NCBI GenBank assembly: GCA_023382535.1
Contig: JAHDWA010000019.1
Span: 14,541-78,540 of the forward strand
Direction of reading: 5' to 3'
Length of the DNA: 64,000 nt
Source of the DNA: Anaerolineae bacterium
GTDB lineage: Bacteria; Chloroflexota; Anaerolineae; 4572-78; J111
Every line of letters starts with the position of its first letter. The stretch's first letter is position 1. Shown piece after piece: positions 1 to 7,802 of the stretch. A model generated the notes under the pieces. It saw nothing but the letters and a program-made list of their open reading frames with translations, did no database searches and had not been told where the DNA came from. A program made the position numbers and the translations under genes.

Positions 1-42
1 GCCGACGCCAAAACCAACCAGAATGGAGCTGAGGACGAATGA
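1..42 (+). CDS. C-terminal end of upstream gene (probable type IIA topoisomerase B subunit), partial
   Basis: Frame 1 is open from the first base and ends at a TGA (40-42), encoding the last 13 residues [13 protein letters not shown]. The stop overlaps the ATG of the next gene (ATGA), which points to translational coupling. Because the next gene is a topoisomerase A subunit, this is probably the parE/gyrB-type B subunit. That identity rests on context only; the visible tail is not diagnostic. Confidence 0.6.
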   Translation, partial: ADAKTNQNGAEDE

Positions 43-2492
43 AAACGGTTGAGCTGACCAGCGATTTAGAGCGCGCTTATTTTGACTACGCCGTCGAAAC
101 CATCGTTGACCGGGCTTTGCCCCGCGTTGAGGATGGATTGAAGCCGGTGCAGCGCCGCATCCTTTACGCCATGCACGATATGGGCTTGACCTGGAACAAG
201 CCGTATCGCAAGTCGGCCCGCGTGGTTGGCGAAGTGCTGGGTAAGTATCACCCCCATGGCGACGCCTCAGTTTATGGGGCGCTGGTGCGCATGGCCCAGG
301 ATTTCTCGCTGCGCGAGCCGCTGGTGGATGGGCAGGGCAACTTCGGCAGTGTAGATGGCGACACGGCGGCGGCCATGCGCTATACCGAAGCCCGTCTGTC
401 CCAGATTGCCGAGTTACTGACCCAGGATATTAACCGCGATACGGTCAACTGGGTGGACAATTTCGACGGCTCGCTGCAGGAGCCGGTTATCCTGCCCACC
501 GTACTGCCGAATTTGCTGATTAACGGCTCAGCCGGATTGGCGGTTGGCATGGCCACCAATATCCCGCCGCATAATGTCGGCGAGGTGGCCGACGCCCTGA
601 TCTTTGTGGCCCAGCGTTGGCAGCAGCGAGACAGCCTGACCGTGGACAAACTGTTGAAATTTATCCCCGGCCCGGACTTTCCCACCGGCGGGTTGATCTA
701 CCGCTACCGGGTCGACTCCGGCAGCAACGGCTCAGATAGTGGGGTACTGGATACGATCCGGGCCGCTTACGAGACGGGCCGGGGCAGGATGGTGACCCAG
801 GCCCGGGTCAATATCGAGCAAACGCGGGGTGGTAAGGCCGACATCGTCGTCACCGAGCTGCCCTACGCGGTCCAGAAAAGCACCGTGCTGGAAAAGATTG
901 CCAAAGAGGTTCGCGAGGGGCGTATTGCCGGGGTAACTGACCTGCGCGATGAGTCGGACTATACCGGCATGCGGGTCGTCGTCGAAGTGGCGCGGGGAAG
1001 CGACCCCCGCCGGGTGCTGGAGTCGCTGCTGGCGTATACCCAGCTCCGCCAAACCTTTGGCGTGACCAACCTGGCCCTGGTGGACGACGGCGAAGGAGAG
1101 ACTGTCCCCAAGCTGCTGTCGCTGCGGGACATGCTGGTCCATTTTGTCAGCCACCGGCTCACCGTGATCGAACGGCGCAGCCGCCACGAACTGGCCGAAC
1201 GGGAAGCCCGCCTGCATATCGTCGAGGGCTTGCTCAAGGCGCTTGACGCAATTGACCAGGTAATTGCCACCATTCGGAAATCGAAAGACGCCGATGTAGC
1301 CCGTCAAAACCTGATTAAGCAGTTCAAATTCAGCGAAGCCCAGGCCAAAGCGATCCTGGCTATGCAACTGAGCCGGCTGGCAGCCCTGGAGCGGACCAAA
1401 CTCAAAGAGGAAGGGCGCGAATTGTGGGAGCGGATCAAGGTGCTCAAAGCCCTGCTTGGCTCGGAGGCCAAACGGCTGGAAGTGGTCATCGAGGAAACGA
1501 CGGCCCTCAAGAACAAATTTGCCACGCCCCGCCGGACGGTCATTATTGAGCGTGAAGATCAGGCAGCCGGCCTGGCGGCGAAGACTGATTCGGACCTGGC
1601 TACCGTGGATAAGCCGCAGGTGGTGGCGATTACGACGCGGGGAGTTCTGCGCACGGAGGCGGAGCAGTTCGCCTACCGGGTCAAGACGGGCGCTACGGCC
1701 AAGGCGGTCGAAGCCCATCTCCAGCAGCTCCAGTTACAGCCCCAGGACTCTGTGCTGCTGGTGTCCAATCAAGGCCGGGCCTGGAAAGCCCCGGTCGGCC
1801 GTGTACCGGCTGAGGCAAGTTTTGCCGATCTGGGATTAGCCAAGGGTGAGTATTTGATCGGCGGGGGTGTTCTGGCCCCTGAGCGCTTTGTAACAATCGG
1901 GACCCGGACGGGCCAGGCCAAGCGGCTTAAGGTTAAAGATCTGACGATGAGTGAAGCCTCCTGGGCTACGGTGATCGGCCTGGGTGATAAAGACGAAGTT
2001 CTGTTTGCCGCCGTAGCCAGTGATGAGGCTGAAGTGATGTTTTTCACCGCCGGGGGAAAAGCGATTCGCTTTGCCGCCAGCGAGGTCAATCCGCAGGCGA
2101 CCCCCTCGGCGCGCGGGGTCGCCGGGATCAAGCTGGGTAAAGAGGATAGTTTGGTGGCAGGTACGGTGATCGAGCCGGATGAAAAAGCCCAGGTGATCAT
2201 TGTCAGCCAAACCGGCTTTATCAAGCAAGTACCGCTGGCCGAATTCCCGCTTCAAGGGCGTGGTGGTCAGGGCGTGCAGAGTTTAGAGATCACCAAGATG
2301 ACCGGCAAAGTGGCAGCCGCCGCCATCGCTGCCGGCCAGGCTAAAGCCGGCGATGTTTTATCGGCCAAGGGGTTACGCCATCGCCTGGCCCTGGAAAGTA
2401 TCCCCCTAGCCGACCGGCGCAAGCGGGGTGAAAAGCTGGTTGATTTTGGGGAAGATGATACGATTACCGGTGCGGTAGCCCTGTCGTCGTAG
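39..2492 (+). CDS. DNA topoisomerase (ATP-hydrolysing) subunit A, ParC/GyrA type
   Basis: An 817-aa breakage-reunion subunit of a type IIA topoisomerase, which cuts and religates duplex DNA in the cytoplasm together with an ATPase B subunit. The N-terminal region has the family signature [14 protein letters not shown], then GKYHPHGD, and RYTEARL with the catalytic tyrosine at about residue 115. A coiled-coil tower follows, then a C-terminal beta-propeller. The propeller contains GRGGQGV, a GyrA-box-like sequence that differs from the canonical QRRGGKG, so gyrase and topoisomerase IV cannot be separated by eye. The ATG overlaps the stop of the upstream gene by 4 nt, as in parE-parC or gyrB-gyrA operons. 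The length is slightly short of a typical GyrA. Confidence 0.95.
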   Translation: MKTVELTSDLERAYFDYAVETIVDRALPRVEDGLKPVQRRILYAMHDMGLTWNKPYRKSARVVGEVLGKYHPHGDASVYGALVRMAQDFSLREPLVDGQGNFGSVDGDTAAAMRYTEARLSQIAELLTQDINRDTVNWVDNFDGSLQEPVILPTVLPNLLINGSAGLAVGMATNIPPHNVGEVADALIFVAQRWQQRDSLTVDKLLKFIPGPDFPTGGLIYRYRVDSGSNGSDSGVLDTIRAAYETGRGRMVTQARVNIEQTRGGKADIVVTELPYAVQKSTVLEKIAKEVREGRIAGVTDLRDESDYTGMRVVVEVARGSDPRRVLESLLAYTQLRQTFGVTNLALVDDGEGETVPKLLSLRDMLVHFVSHRLTVIERRSRHELAEREARLHIVEGLLKALDAIDQVIATIRKSKDADVARQNLIKQFKFSEAQAKAILAMQLSRLAALERTKLKEEGRELWERIKVLKALLGSEAKRLEVVIEETTALKNKFATPRRTVIIEREDQAAGLAAKTDSDLATVDKPQVVAITTRGVLRTEAEQFAYRVKTGATAKAVEAHLQQLQLQPQDSVLLVSNQGRAWKAPVGRVPAEASFADLGLAKGEYLIGGGVLAPERFVTIGTRTGQAKRLKVKDLTMSEASWATVIGLGDKDEVLFAAVASDEAEVMFFTAGGKAIRFAASEVNPQATPSARGVAGIKLGKEDSLVAGTVIEPDEKAQVIIVSQTGFIKQVPLAEFPLQGRGGQGVQSLEITKMTGKVAAAAIAAGQAKAGDVLSAKGLRHRLALESIPLADRRKRGEKLVDFGEDDTITGAVALSS

Positions 2493-2497
2493 AAACC

Positions 2498-3157
2498 CTA
2501 CTGAAGCTGTAGCTCTAATTGAGCTGCCCTGGCTAGAAGCTCGCGCACCTCGGCGTCTGTAATCTGCGAGAAATCCTCGTACCAGGCCCCAACCCCCAGG
2601 AATGGGTGCGGGGTAGTGGCGCAAATAATATCGTCTACTTCAGGGGCAAAGGCTTCGCAGGTTTCGGCAGCGCCGGTCGGCACGGCGACGACAAGCCGCG
2701 CCGGTTTCTGGCTGCGCAGAGCGGCAATAGCCGCACGCATGCTGGCCCCGGTTGCCAGACCGTCGTCTACCAGGATGACGGTCCGGTTATACACTTCGGG
2801 CTTGGGACGGTCCCCGCGATAAGCGCGTTCGCGCCGTTCCAACTCCTGCTGCTCCTGGGCAATAACCGCGCCAATGATTTCTCGGGGGATGTTCAGGGCA
2901 TTAACCACGTAATCGTTCAAAACAGACCCGCCGCCTGAAGCGATCGCGCCCATGGCCAATTCCTCATGCCCCGGCACCCCCAGCTTGCGCACCAGAAAAA
3001 TATCCAGCGGTGCATGCAGCGCCCGGGCAACTTCATAGGCAACCGGGACTCCGCCGCGGGGCAGCGCCAGCACGATGACATCGGGGCAGTAAGCATAGGC
3101 TGACAGGTTTTGGGCCAGCTTTTGACCGGCGTCCGTTCGATTTTTGAAAAGCGCCAT
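2498..3157 (-). CDS. Phosphoribosyltransferase domain protein
   Basis: A 219-aa type I phosphoribosyltransferase fold. The PRPP-binding loop VILVDDGLATGAS lies at about residues 127-139. An earlier ALPRGGVPVAYEVA segment and a VRKLGVPGHEELAMG segment are typical of the stand-alone family often annotated as putative phosphoribosyltransferase. The substrate is unknown. I chose the ATG at 3157 because AGGAG sits a few bases upstream; an upstream alternative at 3178 would overlap the stop of the preceding gene. It lies directly downstream of the HPF-like gene on the same strand with a short gap, so the two are probably co-transcribed. It converges on the topoisomerase gene with only 5 bp between their stops. 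Confidence 0.85.
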   Translation of the reverse strand: MALFKNRTDAGQKLAQNLSAYAYCPDVIVLALPRGGVPVAYEVARALHAPLDIFLVRKLGVPGHEELAMGAIASGGGSVLNDYVVNALNIPREIIGAVIAQEQQELERRERAYRGDRPKPEVYNRTVILVDDGLATGASMRAAIAALRSQKPARLVVAVPTGAAETCEAFAPEVDDIICATTPHPFLGVGAWYEDFSQITDAEVRELLARAAQLELQLQ

Positions 3158-3174
3158 AAGTTCTCTCCTCAGCT

Positions 3175-3735
3175 TCACCTCAGATCAGTTTTATGCGGGG
3201 CCTGACTGATTTCCTGGGCAAAAGCAATAATTTGCCCAGCGGTATAATCAGCCACTTCTTGATCCATTCCTTTACTGGACATTAACTCCGCTGCCAGGGC
3301 AAGCCGATCTTGATTGAGCAAAGCAGCCGGACTGAGTTGATCAACGTAGATATCAAAGATCTCACGGGCACTCAGTTGATAAACTTGTCTCTCCTGAATT
3401 ATCTGCTCTGCTTGTTGGAGTTGGTCCGGCTTTTCGTGGCGTTTCCATACCTGCCGTTCGATGGCGTCAATTGCTGCTCGGAGCGAGTCTTCCAGCGACT
3501 CTCCTTTTTCTTCAGCGATAATATTCTCTGACCCGCTATAGACGACCACCCGGGTCCGGTAACCACCCGCATTTTCGTCTAGACTGACCGCCTCTACATC
3601 CACCGTCGCCCCCGAAAGGTCGGGGTGGCTGGCCACCAGGGCGGAGAGCCGGTTATCTGCTTCCGCAATCAATTCAAAATTCAAGTACGGGGCTTCACTA
3701 TGAAACTCAAAATGATAATTCGACCTACCCAACAT
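3175..3735 (-). CDS. HPF/RaiA-like (S30AE-fold) protein with C-terminal extension
   Basis: A 186-aa protein. Its first ~105 residues follow the beta-alpha-beta-beta-beta-alpha pattern of ribosome hibernation factors. They include a strand with DVEAV, then RTRVVVYSGSENIIAEEKGESLEDSL and a basic helix IERQVWKRHEK, which resembles the S30AE end (the AEEKGED-type motif and paired basic residues). The remaining ~80 residues are helical and not recognised; they lack the usual long-HPF C-terminal domain. In the family, this fold binds the 30S decoding region in stress or stationary phase. The role here is inferred. It is probably transcribed with the downstream phosphoribosyltransferase. Confidence 0.6.
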   Translation of the reverse strand: MLGRSNYHFEFHSEAPYLNFELIAEADNRLSALVASHPDLSGATVDVEAVSLDENAGGYRTRVVVYSGSENIIAEEKGESLEDSLRAAIDAIERQVWKRHEKPDQLQQAEQIIQERQVYQLSAREIFDIYVDQLSPAALLNQDRLALAAELMSSKGMDQEVADYTAGQIIAFAQEISQAPHKTDLR

Positions 3736-3978
3736 TGACTAACCCCTTTCTTAATCAACCCCGTACATGGCGGCTCAGTCTCCCCGGCAATAAGATAATC
3801 TCACTAGTATCAAGCGCCCGGCGCAGATTCAGCCTTTTCTCTGCTTTTGTGAGTTATAAAAAAGTATACCTCTCTAACGCTAACCCGGCTATACCAGAAT
3901 GGGTGGTTTTTTAGGAAAAAAGAGCTATCTTTTTGATAGCTGCTGTTATATTCCTAATGGGCTAAATGTTTTGACCCA

Positions 3979-4007
3979 TTGACAGATCAGCCGCTGCATG
4001 CTATACT
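3979..4007 (+). promoter_or_regulatory. Sigma70-type promoter upstream of the IclR gene
   Basis: TTGACA at 3979-3984, a 17-bp spacer and TATACT at 4002-4007 form a near-consensus promoter about 210 bp upstream of the iclR-family gene. The rest of 3736-4214 is AT-rich with no convincing gene. It includes a small hairpin, AGCTATC-TTTTT-GATAGCT, near 3920-3940. Confidence 0.7.
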
Positions 4008-4015
4008 TTGGACCA

Positions 4016-4045
4016 GTATACCGAACTCTATTCTGTATAGCGAAC
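4016..4045 (+). promoter_or_regulatory. Pair of 11-bp direct repeats, candidate IclR operator
   Basis: GTATACCGAAC (4016-4026) and GTATAGCGAAC (4035-4045) match at 10 of 11 positions and start 19 bp apart, immediately downstream of the -10 box. Their position over the probable transcription start suits an autoregulatory operator. Binding by the downstream IclR protein is inferred. Confidence 0.5.
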
Positions 4046-4214
4046 CATTTCTTGAGATTTTTTATTCTTTGCCCTTGCGACAGAATTTAAGTCACCCCAC
4101 GGCAAAGAAAAGTCTCTCTCTTCAAGTTGCTGCTAACTTCTCTTTTTATTTGAATTTATCTGGCCAGGTTATTGACTGGAGTCATCTAATCAAAGCTGAT
4201 TGGAAATAAGGCGA

Positions 4215-4976
4215 ATGTCGTCTCTGGTAGCGGCGGTTGATCGAGCTATTCACATCCTAAAGGCCTTTGCCGCCAATAAGGATGAGTACAGTTTAACCGA
4301 ACTTTGCAGCCTTTTGAATCTCAACAAGAGTACTGCTCACGATATTCTTAACACGCTCTGTCAGCATCAATTTCTCCTGCGCGATCAGCAGTCTCGCAAG
4401 TATCGCCTGGGGCCAGCCTTGATTCGTCTGGGCCACCTGGCTCACGAGCAAATGGATATCCGTCGAATTGCCCGGCCCTACATGGAAGCGCTGATGCAGC
4501 AGACGTCCAAATCGGTGCTGCTGGGCACATTCTACAACGGTCACATCACCATTATTGATAAAGTGGACCCGGTGGGAACCCTGCACGTTTCCGCTGCCAT
4601 TGGCCAGCAAATTCCCTTTTCCGCTGGCTCTTTTGGCAAAGTATTTCTGGCCTGGAAGAGCGAGGCCGAGGTTGACCGGCTGCTCGTTGAGCGCGGGCTG
4701 ACCGCCTTTACCCCTGCCTCGATTGTTGACCCTGAGACTTATAAATCAGAACTGGCCAAAGTCCGCCAACAGGGGTATGCCATTGACGATCAGGAAGAAT
4801 ATTTGCTGGGGGTCAAGGCCATCTCTGTGCCGCTGAGGGATTTTCAAGGCGTGGCCGCCGCCATGACCATTGCCGGTTTTACCTCTCGCAGCAGCCACCA
4901 GCCCAGCCAGGCCACCATTACGGCGATTACCCAGGCAGCGGTGGAAATATCGCAGCAGTTAGGCGAGCAAGATTAA
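4215..4976 (+). CDS. IclR family transcriptional regulator
   Basis: A 253-aa regulator. An N-terminal winged helix-turn-helix (about residues 5-65: AVDRAIHILKAFAANKDEYSLTEL..., then LNLNKSTAHDILNTL) is followed by the IclR effector-binding domain. That domain includes the family-typical SAGSFGKVFLAW, a YAIDDQEEYLLGVKAISVPL stretch and a final helix. IclR proteins bind small aromatic or carboxylic effectors and control neighbouring catabolic genes. It is read with the P450 gene 42 bp downstream, so it probably controls this cluster. The ATG at 4215 is chosen; an in-frame TTG at 4200 is the alternative. A promoter and repeated operator-like sites lie upstream. Confidence 0.93.
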   Translation: MSSLVAAVDRAIHILKAFAANKDEYSLTELCSLLNLNKSTAHDILNTLCQHQFLLRDQQSRKYRLGPALIRLGHLAHEQMDIRRIARPYMEALMQQTSKSVLLGTFYNGHITIIDKVDPVGTLHVSAAIGQQIPFSAGSFGKVFLAWKSEAEVDRLLVERGLTAFTPASIVDPETYKSELAKVRQQGYAIDDQEEYLLGVKAISVPLRDFQGVAAAMTIAGFTSRSSHQPSQATITAITQAAVEISQQLGEQD

Positions 4977-5018
4977 ACTAACGCAGGTTGTTTTTTGAGA
5001 TGAGGAAGGAGATTTATT

Positions 5019-6266
5019 GTGACTCAGACTAATCCTCAGCCTATCCCGCCGATAGTTGAAGAATATGATCCCTTTGACCTGCTGGACCCTTTCCCGTTTT
5101 ATGTCAAAGCACGCAGCGAAGCGCCCATCTTCTACAGCCCGGAACTCGATTACTGGGTGATCACCCGCTATGAAGACATCAAGGCTATTTTTAGAGACCT
5201 GGAGACCTTTTCCTCGGAGATAACGGGCAAGCCGCTCGTTCCCTTCAGCCCGGCGGTGCAGAAAGTTCTCGATGAAGGTGAGTTTGCCGTTTCGTCGGGC
5301 ATTTCGGGGATGATGCCGCCCGACCATACCCGGGTGCGGAGCTTCCTCAACAAAGGGTTCACCCCTCGCCGCGTCGAAAAACTGGAGGGGCCGATTCGCC
5401 AGCGAACCAATGAATTGGTTGATCTCTTTGCTGGCGATGGCCGGGCCGACCTGGTCCGCCAGTTGACCTATGATTTGCCGGCGCTGGTCGTCTTTATTTT
5501 ACTGGGCGTCCCCGACGAAGACGTGCAGTATGTCAAACAATGGGCTGCCAGCCGGATCGCCATTACTTGGGGCGATCTGACGGAGGAAGAACGCATCTGG
5601 CACGCGCACCAGATGGTCAAGTACTGGCGTTATTGCATTGATCTGATCGAGAAACGCTTTGTCGAACCGCAGGATGATCTGCCCAGCGATTTGGTGCGCA
5701 TCTACCAGGAAGGCGACCGCTCGATTACCAAACACGAAATGGCCCGGGTCTGCTACGCCATGCTTTTTGCCGGACATGAAACCACCAGTAACTTATTAGC
5801 CGAAGGCATCAAAACGCTGCTGACCCATCGGGAACAGTGGGCAGTCCTCTGCGCCAATCCCAGCCTCATCCCCGGTGCGGTTGAAGAGCTGGCCCGCTAC
5901 TGTCCTTCCATTTTTGCCTGGCGGCGGCTGGTCAGAAAGCCGACGACCCTGGCCGGGGTTGACCTGCCGGAAGGGGCCAAACTGCTGCTGGTTCTCGGCT
6001 CGGCCAACCGGGATGAGCAGTGTTTCTACAGCGGCGAAACTTTTGACATCCACCGTGAGAACGCCAAACATCACCTGACCTTTGGCCATGGGGTCAAGTA
6101 CTGCCTGGGCGCTCCCCTGGCCCGCCTGGAAACCCGGATTGTTCTTGAAGAACTGACCCGCCGCTTTCCGTCGCTCCGGCTGGTCTCCGATCAAAAATTT
6201 GAATACGTCCCCAATACCTCTTTTCGCGGGCCGAGCCATGTTTGGGTGGAGTGGGATGTAGCCTAA
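5019..6266 (+). CDS. Cytochrome P450
   Basis: A 415-aa soluble bacterial class I P450 haem monooxygenase with no membrane anchor. The I-helix oxygen-binding motif AGHETTS is at about residues 251-257. The K-helix ExxR is at about 290-293 (EELAR). The haem loop FGHGVKYCLG has the axial cysteine at about residue 362. The GTG start follows a strong AAGGAG. It sits between the IclR regulator and the split PEP-synthase-like genes, so it probably hydroxylates the substrate that this cluster degrades. No ferredoxin or ferredoxin reductase gene lies alongside, so electron partners must be encoded elsewhere. The substrate cannot be read from sequence. Confidence 0.95.
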   Translation: MTQTNPQPIPPIVEEYDPFDLLDPFPFYVKARSEAPIFYSPELDYWVITRYEDIKAIFRDLETFSSEITGKPLVPFSPAVQKVLDEGEFAVSSGISGMMPPDHTRVRSFLNKGFTPRRVEKLEGPIRQRTNELVDLFAGDGRADLVRQLTYDLPALVVFILLGVPDEDVQYVKQWAASRIAITWGDLTEEERIWHAHQMVKYWRYCIDLIEKRFVEPQDDLPSDLVRIYQEGDRSITKHEMARVCYAMLFAGHETTSNLLAEGIKTLLTHREQWAVLCANPSLIPGAVEELARYCPSIFAWRRLVRKPTTLAGVDLPEGAKLLLVLGSANRDEQCFYSGETFDIHRENAKHHLTFGHGVKYCLGAPLARLETRIVLEELTRRFPSLRLVSDQKFEYVPNTSFRGPSHVWVEWDVA

Positions 6267-6384
6267 TCTGATCGGTTAGAAAGCGGTTGTTTGCGTGTTG
6301 CGTGTTCCGTTAATTTTACGAAATATGCAACACTCAATACGAGGAGTGTCTCTTTGCAAGGGGGAAAGGAGCGGACCGACAGCG

Positions 6385-7470
6385 ATGCCAGACTCAACTT
6401 ACGTATTGACTTTTGAAGAATGCGAGGCGACCAGTCACGCCCACGTGGGGGGTAAATGCGCCAGTCTGGGGGCGATGATCCAGGCCGGGGCGCCTGTCCC
6501 GCCTGGTTTTGCCGTGACCACCGACGCCTACCTGGAAATGCTGGCGACCAACAACCTGAGCGAATGTATCCACGTCTGGCTGGAGCGGTTAAACCCGCAG
6601 GATGTGCTGACCGAAGAGAAGTACAGCCAGACCATTCGCAAGCTGATTGAAGAAGTACCGGTGGCCGCCGAGGTTGAAGAGGCCATTCGTACCAGTTACG
6701 AGGCGTTGTGCCAGAGGACGGGTGTGGCAAACGTGCCCGTGGCCGTCCGCTCCAGCGCCACCGCCGAAGACCTGCCCGGTTACAGCTTCGCCGGGCAGCA
6801 GGACACCTACCTGTGGGTCATGGGCGCGGATGCGGTGGTCGAGCACGTGCGCAAGTGCTGGTCGAGCCTGTACACGGCGCGGGCCATTTCCTATCGCTAC
6901 GACCATGGTTTTGCCCATGAGAAGGTATTGATGGCGGTCGGCGTGCAGAAGATGGTCAACGCCAAAGCCGCCGGGGTCGCCTTCACCCTGAACCCCATCA
7001 ACGGCGACCGCTCCAAAATCGCGGTGGACTCCAGTTGGGGCCTGGGCGAGGCGGTCGTCGGCGGAGAGGTTACCCCTGATAATTTCCTGATTGACAAAGT
7101 AATTTTTGAAGTCGTCAACCAGGTCATTTCCCCCAAACATATCGAATTTGTAGCCGACCCGGCCAACTGCTGCGTGGTTAAGCGCGAGGTCGAGTCGGAA
7201 CGCCAGATGCAGCCCTCGTTGACCCACGAAGAGCTGATCGCCGTGGCTAAAATGGCCAAGCAGGCCGAGCGATTTTACGGCAGTCCCCAGGATGTCGAAT
7301 GGGCGGTTGACGCCGATCTGCCCTCACCTTATAACGTGGTGGTTTTGCAAAGCCGGCCGGAAACCGTCTGGAGCCAGAAGGCCCGCCAGCAGGTCAGCGC
7401 CAGCCATGCCACCGGCATCGCCGGGGTCGTTGATACCCTCATCAGCGGAGTCAAAATCAAAGGAGACTAA
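6385..7470 (+). CDS. PEP synthase-like ATP-binding subunit (PPDK N-domain; PpsB-like)
   Basis: A 361-aa protein equal to the ATP-grasp (PPDK_N) part of PEP synthase alone. It has GGKCASLG near the N-terminus, then AVRSSATAEDLPGYSFAGQ, the phosphate-binding region AGVAFTLNP, and finally QDVEWAVD and VLQSRPETVW. It ends before any swivelling histidine domain; that domain is encoded by the next gene (7803-9620). Two-gene splitting at about 40 and 68 kDa is known for phenylphosphate synthase, where the ATP-binding subunit and the histidine-carrying subunit phosphorylate phenol. That makes a phosphotransferase acting on a hydroxylated substrate a reasonable guess. The ATG at 6385 follows AAGGAG at a longish distance; an in-frame upstream ATG at 6325 and a TTG at 6295 are less likely. 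Confidence 0.85.
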   Translation: MPDSTYVLTFEECEATSHAHVGGKCASLGAMIQAGAPVPPGFAVTTDAYLEMLATNNLSECIHVWLERLNPQDVLTEEKYSQTIRKLIEEVPVAAEVEEAIRTSYEALCQRTGVANVPVAVRSSATAEDLPGYSFAGQQDTYLWVMGADAVVEHVRKCWSSLYTARAISYRYDHGFAHEKVLMAVGVQKMVNAKAAGVAFTLNPINGDRSKIAVDSSWGLGEAVVGGEVTPDNFLIDKVIFEVVNQVISPKHIEFVADPANCCVVKREVESERQMQPSLTHEELIAVAKMAKQAERFYGSPQDVEWAVDADLPSPYNVVVLQSRPETVWSQKARQQVSASHATGIAGVVDTLISGVKIKGD

Positions 7471-7529
7471 AGGGGCAAGGGGCAAAAGAAGGGAGGTTAG
7501 GGTATCGGCTAATTGTTTAGATAAGATAA

Positions 7530-7662
7530 CTAATACCAATTGACTATCCAAAGGTCACAACTTACCGCAGAGTACGCAGAGAGCGCAGAGCGTTTTCTTA
7601 TTAAAATCTCAGCGTCCTCTGCGGTGAGAAATATGGTGCGTGAAAGGGCAGTTGGTATAAGT
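7530..7662. repeat. MITE-like palindromic intergenic repeat
   Basis: The gap 7471-7802 contains an element with imperfect terminal inverted repeats: TAATACCAATTGAC near 7531 and GCAGTTGGTATAAG near 7649. Inside them is a perfect 9-bp inverted repeat, ACCGCAGAG (7564-7572) and CTCTGCGGT (7617-7625). A small ORF across it encodes the AEYAESAE type of peptide seen when such repeats are translated, so it is not a gene. The remaining ~140 bp to 7802 hold only the AAAGGAG ribosome-binding site of the next gene. Confidence 0.6.
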
Positions 7663-7802
7663 CAAGAAGTTGCTGCCGGGACAGGCTTTGCGCCCTATGG
7701 GTTTGGGGAGGGGGGATTAAATAAGTAAGGAAAAATCCCCAAATCCCCTAATCCCGGCCCTACCCACCTAAAAAAAAGCTAGATGATAAAAGGAGACAAT
7801 CT

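Noticed and set aside
732..1718. 328-aa minus-strand ORF inside the topoisomerase gene
   Set aside because: Antisense shadow of a clearly conserved gene; its composition reflects the codon bias of the real frame.
3979..4209. 76-aa plus-strand ORF before the IclR gene
   Set aside because: It begins at the -35 box of a good promoter, covers the operator-like repeats, and its product has no protein character.
7540..7728. 62-aa ORF with AEYAESAERF
   Set aside because: It is the translation of a palindromic intergenic repeat of the CCGCAGAG type, not a gene.
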